Shown piece after piece: positions 54,997-64,000 of a stretch of 64,000 bases of DNA. Each line of letters starts with the position of its first letter. The first letter of the stretch is position 1. The position numbers and the translations under genes are program-made. Source of the DNA: Callipepla californica brunnescens (taxonomy: Eukaryota; Chordata; Aves; Galliformes; Odontophoridae); assembly GCA_023055505.1 (NCBI GenBank), contig JALIRH010000004.1:52457115-52521114 (forward strand), given 5' to 3'. The notes under the pieces are model-generated. The model was not told the DNA's origin and ran no database searches. It saw only the letters and a list, made by a program, of their open reading frames with translations.

Positions 54997-55692
54997 CTAT
55001 TGGTTATCTGTGGTGACCGGGGCAATTTCACTGGTGGCTGATCTCTGCTGTAATTCTCTCACCCGTGCTCGTAGTGCAGGGGTGGGTTTTTTATGCCACT
55101 TCTTCATGTCCTCTCCATTTTCTCGTAAGAAGCTCCACATGGACACACGTGACATGAAGTTACTGCTGTCATCTGCTCGAGCAGAGAGGCGGCTGCCTTT
55201 GATGGCTTTGACTTTTATCAGTTTGATCAGTTTCTCCATCAGATTCTTTGGATCATCCCCATCTTCATCAGGTGTTTCTGATACTGACACAGGTCCATCC
55301 CGGTTCATCAGTAAGGACAATTCCTCCAGTATCATTTTCAGTATCTTCTTTATGTCACTGACTTCTCCTGCTACCGTTGATACAGCTACAATGGAAACGT
55401 GTGACGGTGGAAGTTGTTGTTCAAAGTTTTGAAGTGTAGTAACCACTTCATGAAATGGGAGTCTTCTGTTTTGGCCCTCAAGTATATTAGACGTTGCTAC
55501 CAGTGTACTTGCGTACCTTTCTGGTGCTGTTTTTGAGAGCTTCCGATATACATCAGCTTTACACCATGCTTTCTCAGGATCGCGGTCCTGGTGTGGATTG
55601 TTAGGGACGAAAGTAGGATCGTACAGCATCTCCACTACAGCCATTTCTCTCAAAAATTGGACGCCCTTCTCCACAGTATTCCATCTTTCCAC
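54997..55692 (-). pseudogene. gag: ERV-L-like gag, C-terminal part
   Basis: An open frame of 231 codons is rich in helices (LREMAVVEMLYDPTF, ILKMILEELSLLMN, LMEKLIKLIKVKAIK). It continues the frame of the N-terminal gag part after one in-frame stop. No zinc knuckle is seen. Its position between the leader and the protease supports gag; the capsid fold is inferred. Confidence 0.65.
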
Positions 55693-55746
55693 CTTAGGCT
55701 CCAGATCGTCTTTGTAAGGAAATCTCTCCTTTACAGCTACTAGTAC

Positions 55747-56292
55747 TCATTCCCAGATGGTAGCAACTCCACTCAGACATCTACTAATCCCTCTGTCGAT
55801 AGCTGGGTCTTGAGCAATGCTTCCCAGTTGGCGGGCTTCGCTGCCATCTAGGGACACGCTGCTGGCACCGTTGTCCCAACACCGCAGCAACCAGGTGACA
55901 ATAGGTTCATCTGAGCGCCGTACAAACTCCTTTCTTGAACCCTGGATTTCAGTCATCTTTAGGGGCCGACGAATAGCAGTAATGGTGATTTCTTCATTAT
56001 CACTGTCCTCTCCATGTCTCACACTTTTCTTAGTGGCCTTTCTAGGTGGTGGTGGTGCTGCTGCTGCTGAGGAGGGCCCCTCACCTGGATCTTCCTCTTC
56101 TTTCTCATCTCTGTCGTCTCCATGTCTCTCACCTTCTTTAGTGGCCTTTTGAGGTGGTGGTGGTGGTGGTGGTGGTTCTGAGGAGGGCCCCTCACCTGGA
56201 TCTTCCTCTTTTTTCTCTGCTGCTTCTTCTTTCCGTTCTAGCCGAGAGGACACTCGTTTCCATTTCTGGCCTTCCACAGGGGCAACCGACAC
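55747..56292 (-). pseudogene. gag: ERV-L-like gag, N-terminal part with internal repeat
   Basis: A 181-codon frame begins at MSVAPVEGQKWKRVSSRLER, followed by two copies of an acidic, proline-rich, KATK-ending block of about 36 codons, then a helical part (PIVTWLLRCWDNGASS). It ends at a TGA (55747-55749), after which the same frame resumes with VLVAVKERFPYK. It is the matrix-side portion of gag and is broken by this single stop. Confidence 0.7.
56011..56218 (-). repeat. 108-bp tandem duplication inside gag
   Basis: Two in-frame copies of 36 codons (56119-56218 and 56011-56118) share the EEDPGEGPSS core. They differ mainly in the following tract, which is poly-Pro in one and Ala/Pro in the other, as expected from GGT/GCT triplet slippage. 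Confidence 0.85.
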
Positions 56293-56603
56293 GGATGCCG
56301 GTGCTTCCTATGACTGGTCAGGTTTATCCTCAAGGTTTTCATTGTTGCTCTGAACCTCGGTTTGGAAACCATTTCTCTCCAGAATATCAATTACAGGCAA
56401 AACCATAACAGAGCTCAGGCCATCCCTCAGACAGGCAAAAGGAGCTAAGAAAGAGCCCTGTAAGCAAATAAAGCCCTTTTGTGAATGGAAAGACCGTGCC
56501 GGCTGCTATCAAGCTCTTGATAACAACTTTGTGTAAGCGTGTTCTGCTCAGATCTGCCCTGATCTAAATCCTTCGGGCCCCCGTTGGATGCCGAAGGAAG
56601 CGT
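56293..56603 (-). other. ERV-L-like leader with possible primer-binding region
   Basis: Between the 5' LTR and gag. Near the LTR edge (about 56570-56596) lies a short inverted repeat, CCTTCGG..CCGAAGG, enclosing GCATCCAACGGGGGC on the - strand. It resembles the tRNA primer-binding neighbourhood of ERVs but matches no tRNA 3' end that I can name. Confidence 0.4.
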
Positions 56604-56980
56604 TGTTTTTGGAGCTGGCACGCATTTAAGAACCACGCGGCCGTTTGCTCACACCCTCTCTCACAGGGGATGGGGGGAGAATGGAAACCAAAACATTGCA
56701 ACCTGTGGGTTGAGGTGAAGATTATTTATTAAGCCAGAAAACTTCTATATACTTATATATATACTTATATAAACTTATATAAGAGACTTATATATATATA
56801 TACTTATATAAACTTATATGAGACAAATAACAGTAAGGATAAAACTCTTGTGAAGGGTGTGTGGAGAGCCTGTGGCCTCAGTTTTAACAGGATTTTGGCA
56901 AGCTGCAGGAGTAGGAGAGGAGGACTCCGGTAAATTTGCACGCCGTGGAAGAAATGGCTGCATTCTGCAGTCCGACTGCA
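56604..56980 (-). mobile_element. ERV-L-like 5' LTR (minimum extent)
   Basis: Direct repeat partner of 52008-52314. It is longer because of an inserted TATA-type microsatellite. On the - strand a poly(A) signal lies at 56725-56730, followed by the U5-like end ..CCAAAAACA. The U3 edge on the right is uncertain, because the partner LTR is truncated there, so the LTR may extend towards 57.5 kb. Confidence 0.65.
56741..56822. repeat. (TATACTTA)-type AT microsatellite in the 5' LTR
   Basis: An imperfect array of TATA, ACTTATATA and AACTTATATA units that is absent from the partner LTR. It therefore expanded or inserted after the provirus formed. Confidence 0.9.
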
Positions 56981-57530
56981 AGCAGATGGAAGCCTGGGCT
57001 TCTGCAGCACTCAGACACGCACAGCTCATTTGATGGATGATTACTGAGGAGTGTGCAGATCTTCTCCCTTTTTCTGCAAGGCCTCAGCAACGCCCAGAGC
57101 TGCCAGAGAGACGAAGACTGCCAGCACTGCGTCGGGGAGGAGGTGGGAGAGGACATCAGTCAGTCACCTCTTCTGCAACACGCTGCCTGGACCTGTGGCT
57201 GCCGAGCAGTCAGCAGCCTATCCCTTCTTCCTTGAGAAAGAGATACGGGCAGAGGGTTTCTTCAGGCAAGCCATTCATTGCCCGTTTTTGTGGAGGATGA
57301 TGCTCCCGGAGCAAACGAACGCTCTCGGAGAGGCCGCGTGGTCTCTGCCCAGCTGGTTGGAGGAGTCTCTGTTTCAGGCATCCACGCGGCACCCTCATCA
57401 TCGGCACGGGGTCTGGCTGCCCCAGAGAGGATTTGCCGTGGAGGAAACACTCAGCAGCAATTCCTTCTGCATACTGAGCAGCGTCTTCTCCACGTCCACC
57501 TTGCTCGGCTGTGGGACAAGTGGAAGTCTG
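56981..57530 (-). other. 3' UTR of ITPRIPL1-like copy B and/or ERV U3
   Basis: About 550 bp between the copy B stop and the confirmed LTR repeat. Copy A lacks this sequence because it is fused to copy C at the stop. No AATAAA on the - strand is seen before the one in the LTR. Short open frames here show no domain. Confidence 0.5.
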
Positions 57531-59075
57531 TCATTTCCCACTTGTCAGCAGAGTTGTGAACCGATCTCGCAGCATCTCCATCTCATACAGCGCCTGCTCA
57601 TGTCTGTCTGGATCCCGTGCCACACGCTGGAACAGGTTGGGCGGTACGGACACTCGGAATTCCCACGGCAAGATAATCTCCGCAGGCACCGCCTTATTTC
57701 CTATGAGGAAGTGGTCCAGCCGTTTCTCCTCCACGCAGCACTGTAGGTAGCGCAAGATGTCCTCCATCCGCTGCACCAAGTGCCTCCGACTCCAGCATTC
57801 CACAGGGATGGCAGTCAGGAGGTGCATGAGCACTGTCTTCAGCTCGTAGGGAGAAAAGTTGTAGCCCACCAGGATGTAGGCACACACTTTCAGACATCCC
57901 AGGTGGAAACTGTCCTCCCCAGCACGGGCGGCTATATGCTTGAAGAACTTTGCCTCTGCCACTGCACAGGTCTGCGGCCAGGCTGTGCTGGGTGTATAAG
58001 CAGCCTCTGACTCCTGGCTGCTCAGAAAGATGTCAGTATCGGCTTGCTGTACGCCAAACATGACATCGATCAAGAATGTTCTTTGGACCATAGGAGTCAG
58101 TTGAAGCCTGCAGGAGCGCTTGAAGAGCACCACATCCAAGAGGCATGCTGCTGACAGAGGCACGCATTTCCAGGCATTTTTCAACACCGCCCCGAACCAG
58201 CAGGCAGTCTTCTCCACGTCTAGGTAGGAGCCAGTGCAGAGGGTGTCCAGGAGGCTGGGTTGCTGATTTCTCAGCTCGTCCGCAGAGGTGTGGAGGAAAC
58301 ACAGCATTTTCAGATCCTGCTCCTGCCCACACGTGCATTTCAGCTCTACACGGATACGGGAGTTCTGTATTGGCAGCTCCCGTGTGGTGCCCAGTTCCAG
58401 GTAGAAAATGTGCCCACGTGGGGGTTTCAGGGACACAAGAAAGCAGAAGACAGTTTCCTCCACGGGGAGACTCCAGCCTTCGTAGGTACTGCCCACCACA
58501 AAGGATCGCTCTGGTACTGGAAAGAATGTATCTGACACAGCAATCTGAGCTATATCGATGAGGATATTCACTAGGTACAGCATACTGTCTCCAAGTTCCT
58601 TAAGGTCCTCGTTTGGCCCAAAAGATTCTGGAAGGAAACGTGACTGATCAACTTCTTCCTCTTGCACGTTCTCTTCCTCATCTTGCTCCTGCAGCTTTTC
58701 TACCTCCTCCTCCTCTTCCTCCACCTCACCACTATCGTTCTGCTCATCCTGGACCTCCACCTCCTCCTCCTCTTGCTCCTCCTCATCACTGTTGTCTTGA
58801 TTCTCCCAGAACTTTTTTTCGATCTTCCATATGAACCAGAACAGAAGTCCGAAAACACAAAGAACACTCATGATCTTCAAGGAAGGCAACAAAGCTAGCA
58901 TTCCCGTCCTGCTGTGGTCCCGGTCCCTCTGCTCCGCCTTCTGCAGCAGCTCTGTCATCCGCTCTCGCTGATAGACCTCACGCTGCCGCATGCGGATGAA
59001 CGTGTCCTCATGAAACTCGTCGCCAGCAAGTGGCAGTATCTGCCCCAACAAGGCGAAGATAAACGCCAAAGCCAT
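57531..59075 (-). CDS. ITPRIPL1-like protein, copy B, 514 aa
   Basis: Same family and layout as copy A: signal peptide (1-17), charged helical ectodomain (20-60), membrane segment (66-83), a longer and almost purely acidic linker (91-143), and a Mab-21 region (about 180-510) with GSTYEGW (195-201), which is closer than copy A to the family's GS..EG signature. LCTGSYLDV, TAWPQTCAVAEAKFF and LKTVLMHLLTAIPVECW are conserved. The ATG follows the acceptor as in copy A. In this copy the frame stays open across the intron to 59252, but the 2-bp indel relative to copy A argues that the upstream part is not translated. Transcripts probably end at the LTR signal at 56725-56730. Confidence 0.9.
   Translation of the reverse strand: MALAFIFALLGQILPLAGDEFHEDTFIRMRQREVYQRERMTELLQKAEQRDRDHSRTGMLALLPSLKIMSVLCVFGLLFWFIWKIEKKFWENQDNSDEEEQEEEEVEVQDEQNDSGEVEEEEEEVEKLQEQDEEENVQEEEVDQSRFLPESFGPNEDLKELGDSMLYLVNILIDIAQIAVSDTFFPVPERSFVVGSTYEGWSLPVEETVFCFLVSLKPPRGHIFYLELGTTRELPIQNSRIRVELKCTCGQEQDLKMLCFLHTSADELRNQQPSLLDTLCTGSYLDVEKTACWFGAVLKNAWKCVPLSAACLLDVVLFKRSCRLQLTPMVQRTFLIDVMFGVQQADTDIFLSSQESEAAYTPSTAWPQTCAVAEAKFFKHIAARAGEDSFHLGCLKVCAYILVGYNFSPYELKTVLMHLLTAIPVECWSRRHLVQRMEDILRYLQCCVEEKRLDHFLIGNKAVPAEIILPWEFRVSVPPNLFQRVARDPDRHEQALYEMEMLRDRFTTLLTSGK
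58655..58800 (-). repeat. GAG/GAA triplet-rich stretch encoding the acidic linker
   Basis: CTC, CTT and TCC triplets on the + strand encode runs of Glu with Asp, Gln and Val on the - strand. Copy A has a shorter, Ser/Gln-richer version, so this is the main length difference between the paralogues. Confidence 0.75.
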
Positions 59076-59078
59076 GAT

Positions 59079-59360
59079 CTGGAAGAAAAGAGAGAGAGGG
59101 GAGGTCAGTGGGGCTGGGTGGGAGTTTGCTCGTGGCTGGGAGGGCTGGGCCAGGAGCCACAGCCCCTGGGGGCAGGGAGGAGCGGGGCCAGGGAGCTGGG
59201 AGGCAGCAGGGGCTGAGGCCAGCGCTGGTGCTGTGCCCAGAGAGCCGCTCACAGGGTCCCTCCCCTGAGCGCTGGGCCGTCAGTGCGGGCTCCAAGAAGC
59301 CCTCGCGGGCCGCTGCTTGCGCCCGGCCCAGCCCAGCCTTCCCCGTGCTGCCGCACTCAC
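59079..59360 (-). other. Intron in the 5' UTR of ITPRIPL1-like copy B
   Basis: Same donor (CATCG|GTGAGTG) and acceptor as copy A; 282 bp, with two extra bases in the GA-rich part near the acceptor. Confidence 0.75.
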
Positions 59361-59643
59361 CGATGGCCCAAGCCAAAGTGGAGCAGTGCTTCCTGCTGAC
59401 GGCCCCAGCAGCAGCCCCGCACTGTGACGCGTCCTCTGTGATGTCACAGGCGCCCCAGCCCCACCCTTTGGCCCCACCCGGCTCCGTTCCTCTCGGCTGT
59501 CACGGCCCCGGCAGCGCCCGTGTTCAGTGGCACGTGGCTGCGCCGAGCTCCCAGGGAGCGAGCAAACTTTCTGTCACTGATGAATACCAATGGCTGTCGG
59601 CTGGACAGCAGTGTAGCTGACAGCATCCAACGGCTGTTGGTTG
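59361..59643 (-). promoter_or_regulatory. 5' exon and promoter of ITPRIPL1-like copy B
   Basis: I see no substitution relative to the copy A promoter; only a 1-bp indel near its outer edge (GTCGGGACT against GTCGGACT). The same CRE/ATF-like, E-box and GC-rich elements are present. Confidence 0.55.
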
Positions 59644-59669
59644 TCGGACTGTTGGAAGGATCCAAATAA

Positions 59670-61780
59670 TTTTGTCACGACGGTACCTCTGATAAAGTAG
59701 AGTTTGTTCCCAATTGCAGTTGTGGGCGCCCCATAAACAGGGAGTGCACAGAGAGAAGAGCGTTACGTCTTTTATCCCTTATTGCCGAACGCTTATCTCT
59801 TTCTCCACTGGTTCCTCATTGGCTGAATACTGCAGGTTCACACTCTATGGTGTCCTGGATATTTGAGGGAAAACAGAGAAACTGGGGGATTGGCAGAAGA
59901 GAGGATTAGACAAATTGCTAAGAGAGGCTCAGAAAGTACACGTAAGGTGAGAGGAGGAGACTCAGAAGAGGCATGCAAAACTTCTGAGATCTGCAGTAAA
60001 AGAAGGACAGGTGGGGGTGTTTCAGGCAAGGAGAAGAGGGAATATTCCTCAGGCAGACAACGTGCTTTAACCTAACCAGACGAGACCCAGAGATATGAGG
60101 ACAGTAGAATGCTTCTACTGTCAGAAAAAGGGACACATGAAGAAAGACTATAGAAAGAGAATCCAGGACGAGAAAATGTTTAAGGAGGACTGAGGGGGTC
60201 AGGGGCTTTATGTGCTGGGGACCCTGGATAGAAAAGAGCCCTTGATAAAATTGAAACTGGGTTCTCAGCGTCAGGAAATGGAATTTTTGGTAGACTCTGG
60301 GGCAGAAAGATCGACTGTTCAATATTTACCTCGAGGATGTTCTTTATCCTCGGAAAAGCTACTAGTAATTGGAGCAAAAGGGAACCTTTTATGGTACCCT
60401 GTCACAAAGCAGGTAGAAATAGAATCACCTAGCACCTATGGAATTGGGTTTTCTTATTGGTATCTAAAGCAGAATATAATTTGCTAGGGAGAGATTTAAT
60501 TGTGGAGTTAGGAATCAATTTGGAAGTAAAAGATAGAGAACTGTTAAGCCATGTACTCTAACGATAGAAGACGAGGCTAGAATTAACCCAGAAGTTTGAT
60601 ATACTCCAGAATCAGTAGGGAAGTTAGACATAGAACCCTCTGAAGTAACTATAAAGGATCCAGGGATCCCAATTAGCATAAAACAATATCCTATTTCACA
60701 GGAAGGTACATTGAAAAATTAATATCTAAAGGCCTATTGGCTATTAGAGCCCTGATTAGAGCCATGTACGTCTCCCTGTAATACTCCTATATTCCCTGTA
60801 AAAGAAAAACAAAAGCAAAACAAAACAAACAAACAAACAAACAAACAACAAAAAACCACGCCTGATGACACATACAGATTGTTCCACAAGTTAAGGGAAA
60901 TTCATAAGAGAACAATTACCCGTTTCCCAGTAGTGGCAAACCCCTATGCCCTGCTCAGTCAATGAAACCCAGAATCTAAGTGGCACAGTGTAATTGATTT
61001 AAAGGATGCTTTTTGGACCTGCCCCCTGAAAGCAGAATGCAGAGACTACTTTGCCTTCAAAGGGGAAGATCCGAACACCCATAGAAAGCAACAACTTAGA
61101 TGGATAGTGCTCCCACAGGGACTCACAGAATCCCCTAACTTGTTTGGACAAGCCCTTGAGCAAGTCCTAAAAACTGATGAATCAAACCCACAGGTAACCT
61201 TAGTACAATATGCAGATGATTTACTATTAGCTGAAACAGACAAGGAAACAGTTAGACAGGGGAGCATTAAATTATTAAATTTCTTAGGTTCAAGGGGTTG
61301 AAAGTTTCAAAGGTAAAACTACAATTTACAGAAGAGGAAGTGAAATATTTGGGACATTGGTTAAGAAAGGGAAATAAGAAATTAGATCCAGAATGGGTAA
61401 ATGGGATTTTCTCTTTAAAAGCCCCGAGGAGTAAAAGGCAGGTGAGGCAGATCTTAGGGCTGCTAGGATACTGTAAACAATATATTGAGAATTATAGCAG
61501 TAAGGTAAAGTTTTTAGACCAGAAGCTAGTACAAGATGGATTGGTAAAGTGGAGTTGAGTCTGAAGGATGAGCAAAGATTAGAAGATTTAAAAGTAGATC
61601 TTGTTAATGCACGAGTGTTAGGCTTACCTGATATAAAAAGGCCATTTCACCTTTTTTGTAAATACAGACAAAGGGACTGCTTTTGGAGTACTGACCCAGG
61701 AATGGGCCAGGAAAAAGAAATCAGTAGGATACTTTTCAAAAAGTACTTTTCAGCGTTAGCGTAAGGCCTTCGGTTTATCG
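59670..61780 (+). mobile_element. Decayed class I ERV, copy 2
   Basis: Same structure as the 49.3-51.4 kb copy: the knuckle lacking its last Cys, the DSG protease core at about 60290-60304, the (AAAC)n tract, and YADD at 61209-61220. A handful of single-base differences, such as at 61318, 61562, 61593 and 61621, separate the two. No intact frame remains. Confidence 0.85.
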
Positions 61781-62387
61781 GACACTCTCTCTTGCTCACT
61801 TTATTTGATTCATTAGCCTCCGTTCCAAATATTGTATTATATTGTGTTATTTTGCTTTCTGATATCTTATTTAGTAAATTAGCTTTCCTCCTCAGATCGT
61901 TGCCGCTGTTTTGTTTCGGGGCCCTTTTCCCTTTTCCCTTTCCCCCTTCCCCTTGTCCGGGCTGTGGGCCCGTGGGTCTCCTTCCTCCGTTGTCACGGAA
62001 CCGGGCCGAACCAGCCCACAAACCGTTGACAGCTGAGTACTGCAGGTTCACACTCTATGGCGACGCTTCGCTGATCATACAAAGACCAAATAAAACATAA
62101 ATCCCTTGGTCATCTAAACAACAGCAAATGGTTGTTATCTAAACACCTCAAATAGCACCTGGTCATTGCTTTCGATCAGATACCAGGTCATGCTGTCAAG
62201 TACCTGTTTTACACTTTAAACATAAACATTCCCCTCTGGCCCCTTCCATCAACACTCGGTCTCTGTTTTGTATATTTGTCTGTCCTTCCACAGCGATAAG
62301 TTTTGGAAAGAGGATGCAGGGGAGCAGGGTATCCTGGAGCCTGCCTGTGACATCCTAACCTTCCCACAGAGCGGGACAGTTATGCTT
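61780..62387. other. Unassigned ERV-flanking sequence, copy 2
   Basis: Counterpart of 51400-52007 with one substitution noticed at about 62011. No coding signal is seen. Confidence 0.4.
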
Positions 62388-62694
62388 TGTTTTTGGGGCT
62401 GGCACGCAGCTCAGAACCACGCGGCCGTCTGCTCACACCCTCTCTTGCAGGGGATGGGGGGAGATTGGAAACCAAAACACTGCAACTTGTTGGTTGAGGT
62501 GAACATTATTTATTGTCAAAAAACAGACAAATAACAGTAAGGATAAAACTGGAAAACTCTCTTGTGAAGGGTGTGTGGAGAGCATGTGGCCTCAGTTTTA
62601 ACAGGATTTTGCCAAGCTGCAGGAGTAGGAGAGGAGGACTCCGGTCAATCTGCACGTCATGGAAAAATTAGCTGCATTCTGCAGTCCGACTGCA
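62388..62694 (-). mobile_element. ERV-L-like 3' LTR, copy 2
   Basis: Counterpart of 52008-52314 with the same integrase-to-LTR junction, including the missing polypurine tract. The shared junction shows that the deletion predates the tandem duplication. Confidence 0.7.
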
Positions 62695-62695
62695 A

Positions 62696-64000
62696 TCCGT
62701 GTCGCCATAGGATTTGCTTCTCTAAGCCTATGATAGTGTTTCTGGTGGTAGCATGGGGTACTGCGTATGTTTCAAGCCACCCAGTGGTCGCCCCCACCAT
62801 GGTGAGCACATAACGCTTACCACTGTGGGATCGTGGCAAGGTGATATAATCAACCTGTCACACCTCCCCATATTTATACTTCTGCCATCGCCCTTCCTGC
62901 CAGAGAGGTTTCATCCTCTTGGCTTGTTTAATTATGGCACATGTATCACAGTCATGGATCACCTGTGCGATGGCATCCGTAGTTAAGTCCACCCCTCGGT
63001 CTCTAGCCCACTTATAGGTCGCGTCCCTTCCTTGATGGCCTGAGGTCTCATGGGCCCACCGAGCTACAAATAACTCTCCTTTGTTCTGCCAGTCCAAATC
63101 TTTTTGAGACACCTCAATTTTGGCAGCTTGATCTACCTGATGGTTATTTTTCTGTTCTTCAGTAGCTCGATTCTTGGGCACATGAGCATCTACATGACGC
63201 ACCTTTACAGCCAACTTTTTTGTTCGGACAGCAATGTCTTTCCACAGTTCCGCAGCCCAGACAGGTTTGCCCTTCCGTTGCCAGTTGTTTTGTTCCCACT
63301 GCTGCAACCACCCCCATAAAGCGCTTGTCACCATCCAAGAGTCAGTATAAAGATACAGCATTGGCCACCTCTCCCGTTCAGCCACATCTAAGGCCAGTTG
63401 GACAGCCTTTACCTCTGCAAATTGACTCGATTCTCCTTCTCCTTCAGTGGCCTCTGCTACTCGTCGTGTGGGGCTCCACACAGCAGCCTTCCATCTGCGA
63501 TGTTTCCCAACAATACGACACGATCCATCAGTGAAGAGGGCATATGTCTGTTCATTTTCTGTTAGTTCGTTATATGGTGGGGCCTCTTTTGCGCGTGGTA
63601 CCTCCTCTGCTGGTGATGTTCCAAATTTCTTGCCTTCAGGCCAGTCCATGATCACCTCAAACATCCCTGGATGGCTGAGGTTCCCCATCCGAGCTCGCTG
63701 TGTAATCAGCGCAATCCATTTACTCCAGGTGGCATCGGTGGCATGATGGGTGGAGGGAACCTTTCCTCTGAACATCCAGTTCAGCACTGGCAATCGAGGC
63801 GCCAGGAGGAGCTGCGTCTCAGTGCCAGTTACTTCAGAGGCAGCCCGAACTCCCTCGTATGCTGCCAAAATCTCCTTCTCAGTTGGAGTGTAGCACTCCT
63901 CCGAACCCCTGCACGCTCTGCTCCAAAATCCCAGGGGTCGGCCTCGGGTCTCCCCAGAGGCTCTTTGCCACAGACTCCAAGTGGGACCTTTCTCTCCAGC
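62696..64000 (-). pseudogene. pol: ERV-L-like pol, copy 2, partial at the window edge
   Basis: It carries the truncated integrase core, the same in-frame TGA (62858-62860), the integrase HHCC region, RNase H and part of the connection domain. The frame is open to the last base of the window, so the upstream domains lie outside. The sequence is essentially identical to the copy 1 counterpart. Confidence 0.85.

Larger units (their letters stand above)
52008..56980 (-). mobile_element. ERV-L-like (class III) provirus, deleted at its 3' end
   Basis: On the - strand the order is LTR (56980-56604), leader, gag (about 56292-54997), pro-pol (54898-52316) and LTR (52314-52008). The YIDD reverse transcriptase box and the style AFFSIPLA..QFAFTWRGVQYTWNRLPQG are those of ERV-L rather than of class I or II. 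No env is present, as usual in ERV-L. The element has few disabling changes and so is fairly young, but it lacks the integrase C-terminal half. No target-site duplication is visible at the outer edges. Confidence 0.75.
59076..64000. repeat. Tandem segmental duplication, unit 2 (cut by the window edge)
   Basis: Partner of 48697-53620. It contains the same ERV remnants with the same disabling changes, so it copied an already decayed region. It runs off the window inside the ERV-L-like pol. Confidence 0.95.

Noticed and set aside
52008..56980. Target-site duplication at the outer edges of the ERV-L-like provirus
   Set aside because: The bases left of 52008 and right of 56980 do not match. The U3 edge is uncertain because one LTR is truncated, so no TSD can be claimed.
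59076..59252. N-terminal extension of ITPRIPL1-like copy B to an upstream ATG
   Set aside because: The extension crosses a good intron (GTGAGTG donor, pyrimidine-tract acceptor), and the matching region in copy A is 2 bp shorter and out of frame. The ATG just after the acceptor gives the same protein start in both copies.

Overview
The window looks like nuclear DNA of a bird, probably galliform. It has spliced vertebrate genes with CpG-island promoters, several CR1 LINE 3' ends with the usual ATTCTRTG-type terminus, a mariner transposase relic, and avian-type endogenous retroviruses (ERVs). The species call is inference; no species-diagnostic gene is present.

Layout. (1) 1-16.2 kb is non-coding, with CR1 pieces, short homopolymer tracts and an AT-rich block that may be a conserved non-coding element. 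(2) 16.2-29.9 kb is PCNX4 (pecanex-like 4) on the + strand. A CpG island and a non-coding first exon are followed by ten coding exons whose phases all agree, giving 1183 residues. (3) 31.2-46.0 kb is DHRS7 on the - strand, with seven coding exons whose phases agree, giving 334 residues and a CpG-island promoter carrying a GGCTGT minisatellite. PCNX4 and DHRS7 lie tail to tail, as I recall for human chromosome 14.

(4) 46.4-64 kb is an accessory tandem array on the far side of DHRS7. Each unit of about 10.38 kb holds an ITPRIPL1-like gene (single-pass membrane protein with a Mab-21 domain, - strand), its 5' exon, intron and promoter, a decayed class I ERV (+ strand), and an ERV-L-like provirus (- strand). 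Seen here are one truncated ITPRIPL fragment (46.88-47.21 kb), full-length copy A (47.2-48.7 kb), full-length copy B (57.5-59.1 kb), one whole ERV set, and the start of a second set that runs off the right edge. From the ATG outwards the two units are nearly identical (about 0.2% by eye), so the array is recent, still homogenising, or an assembly duplicate.

The most interesting signal is in the ITPRIPL-like genes. Their promoter and intron show no substitutions between A and B, while the reading frames differ, strongly so in the middle. In the parts that align without gaps, nearly every change alters an amino acid (about 25 replacement codons to 2 silent ones by hand count). This points to diversifying selection or selective gene conversion in a young, ERV-linked avian gene family. 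Copy B probably uses a polyadenylation signal in an ERV LTR. Copy A has lost its own 3' end and lies upstream of DHRS7 in the same orientation with no visible poly(A) signal between them.
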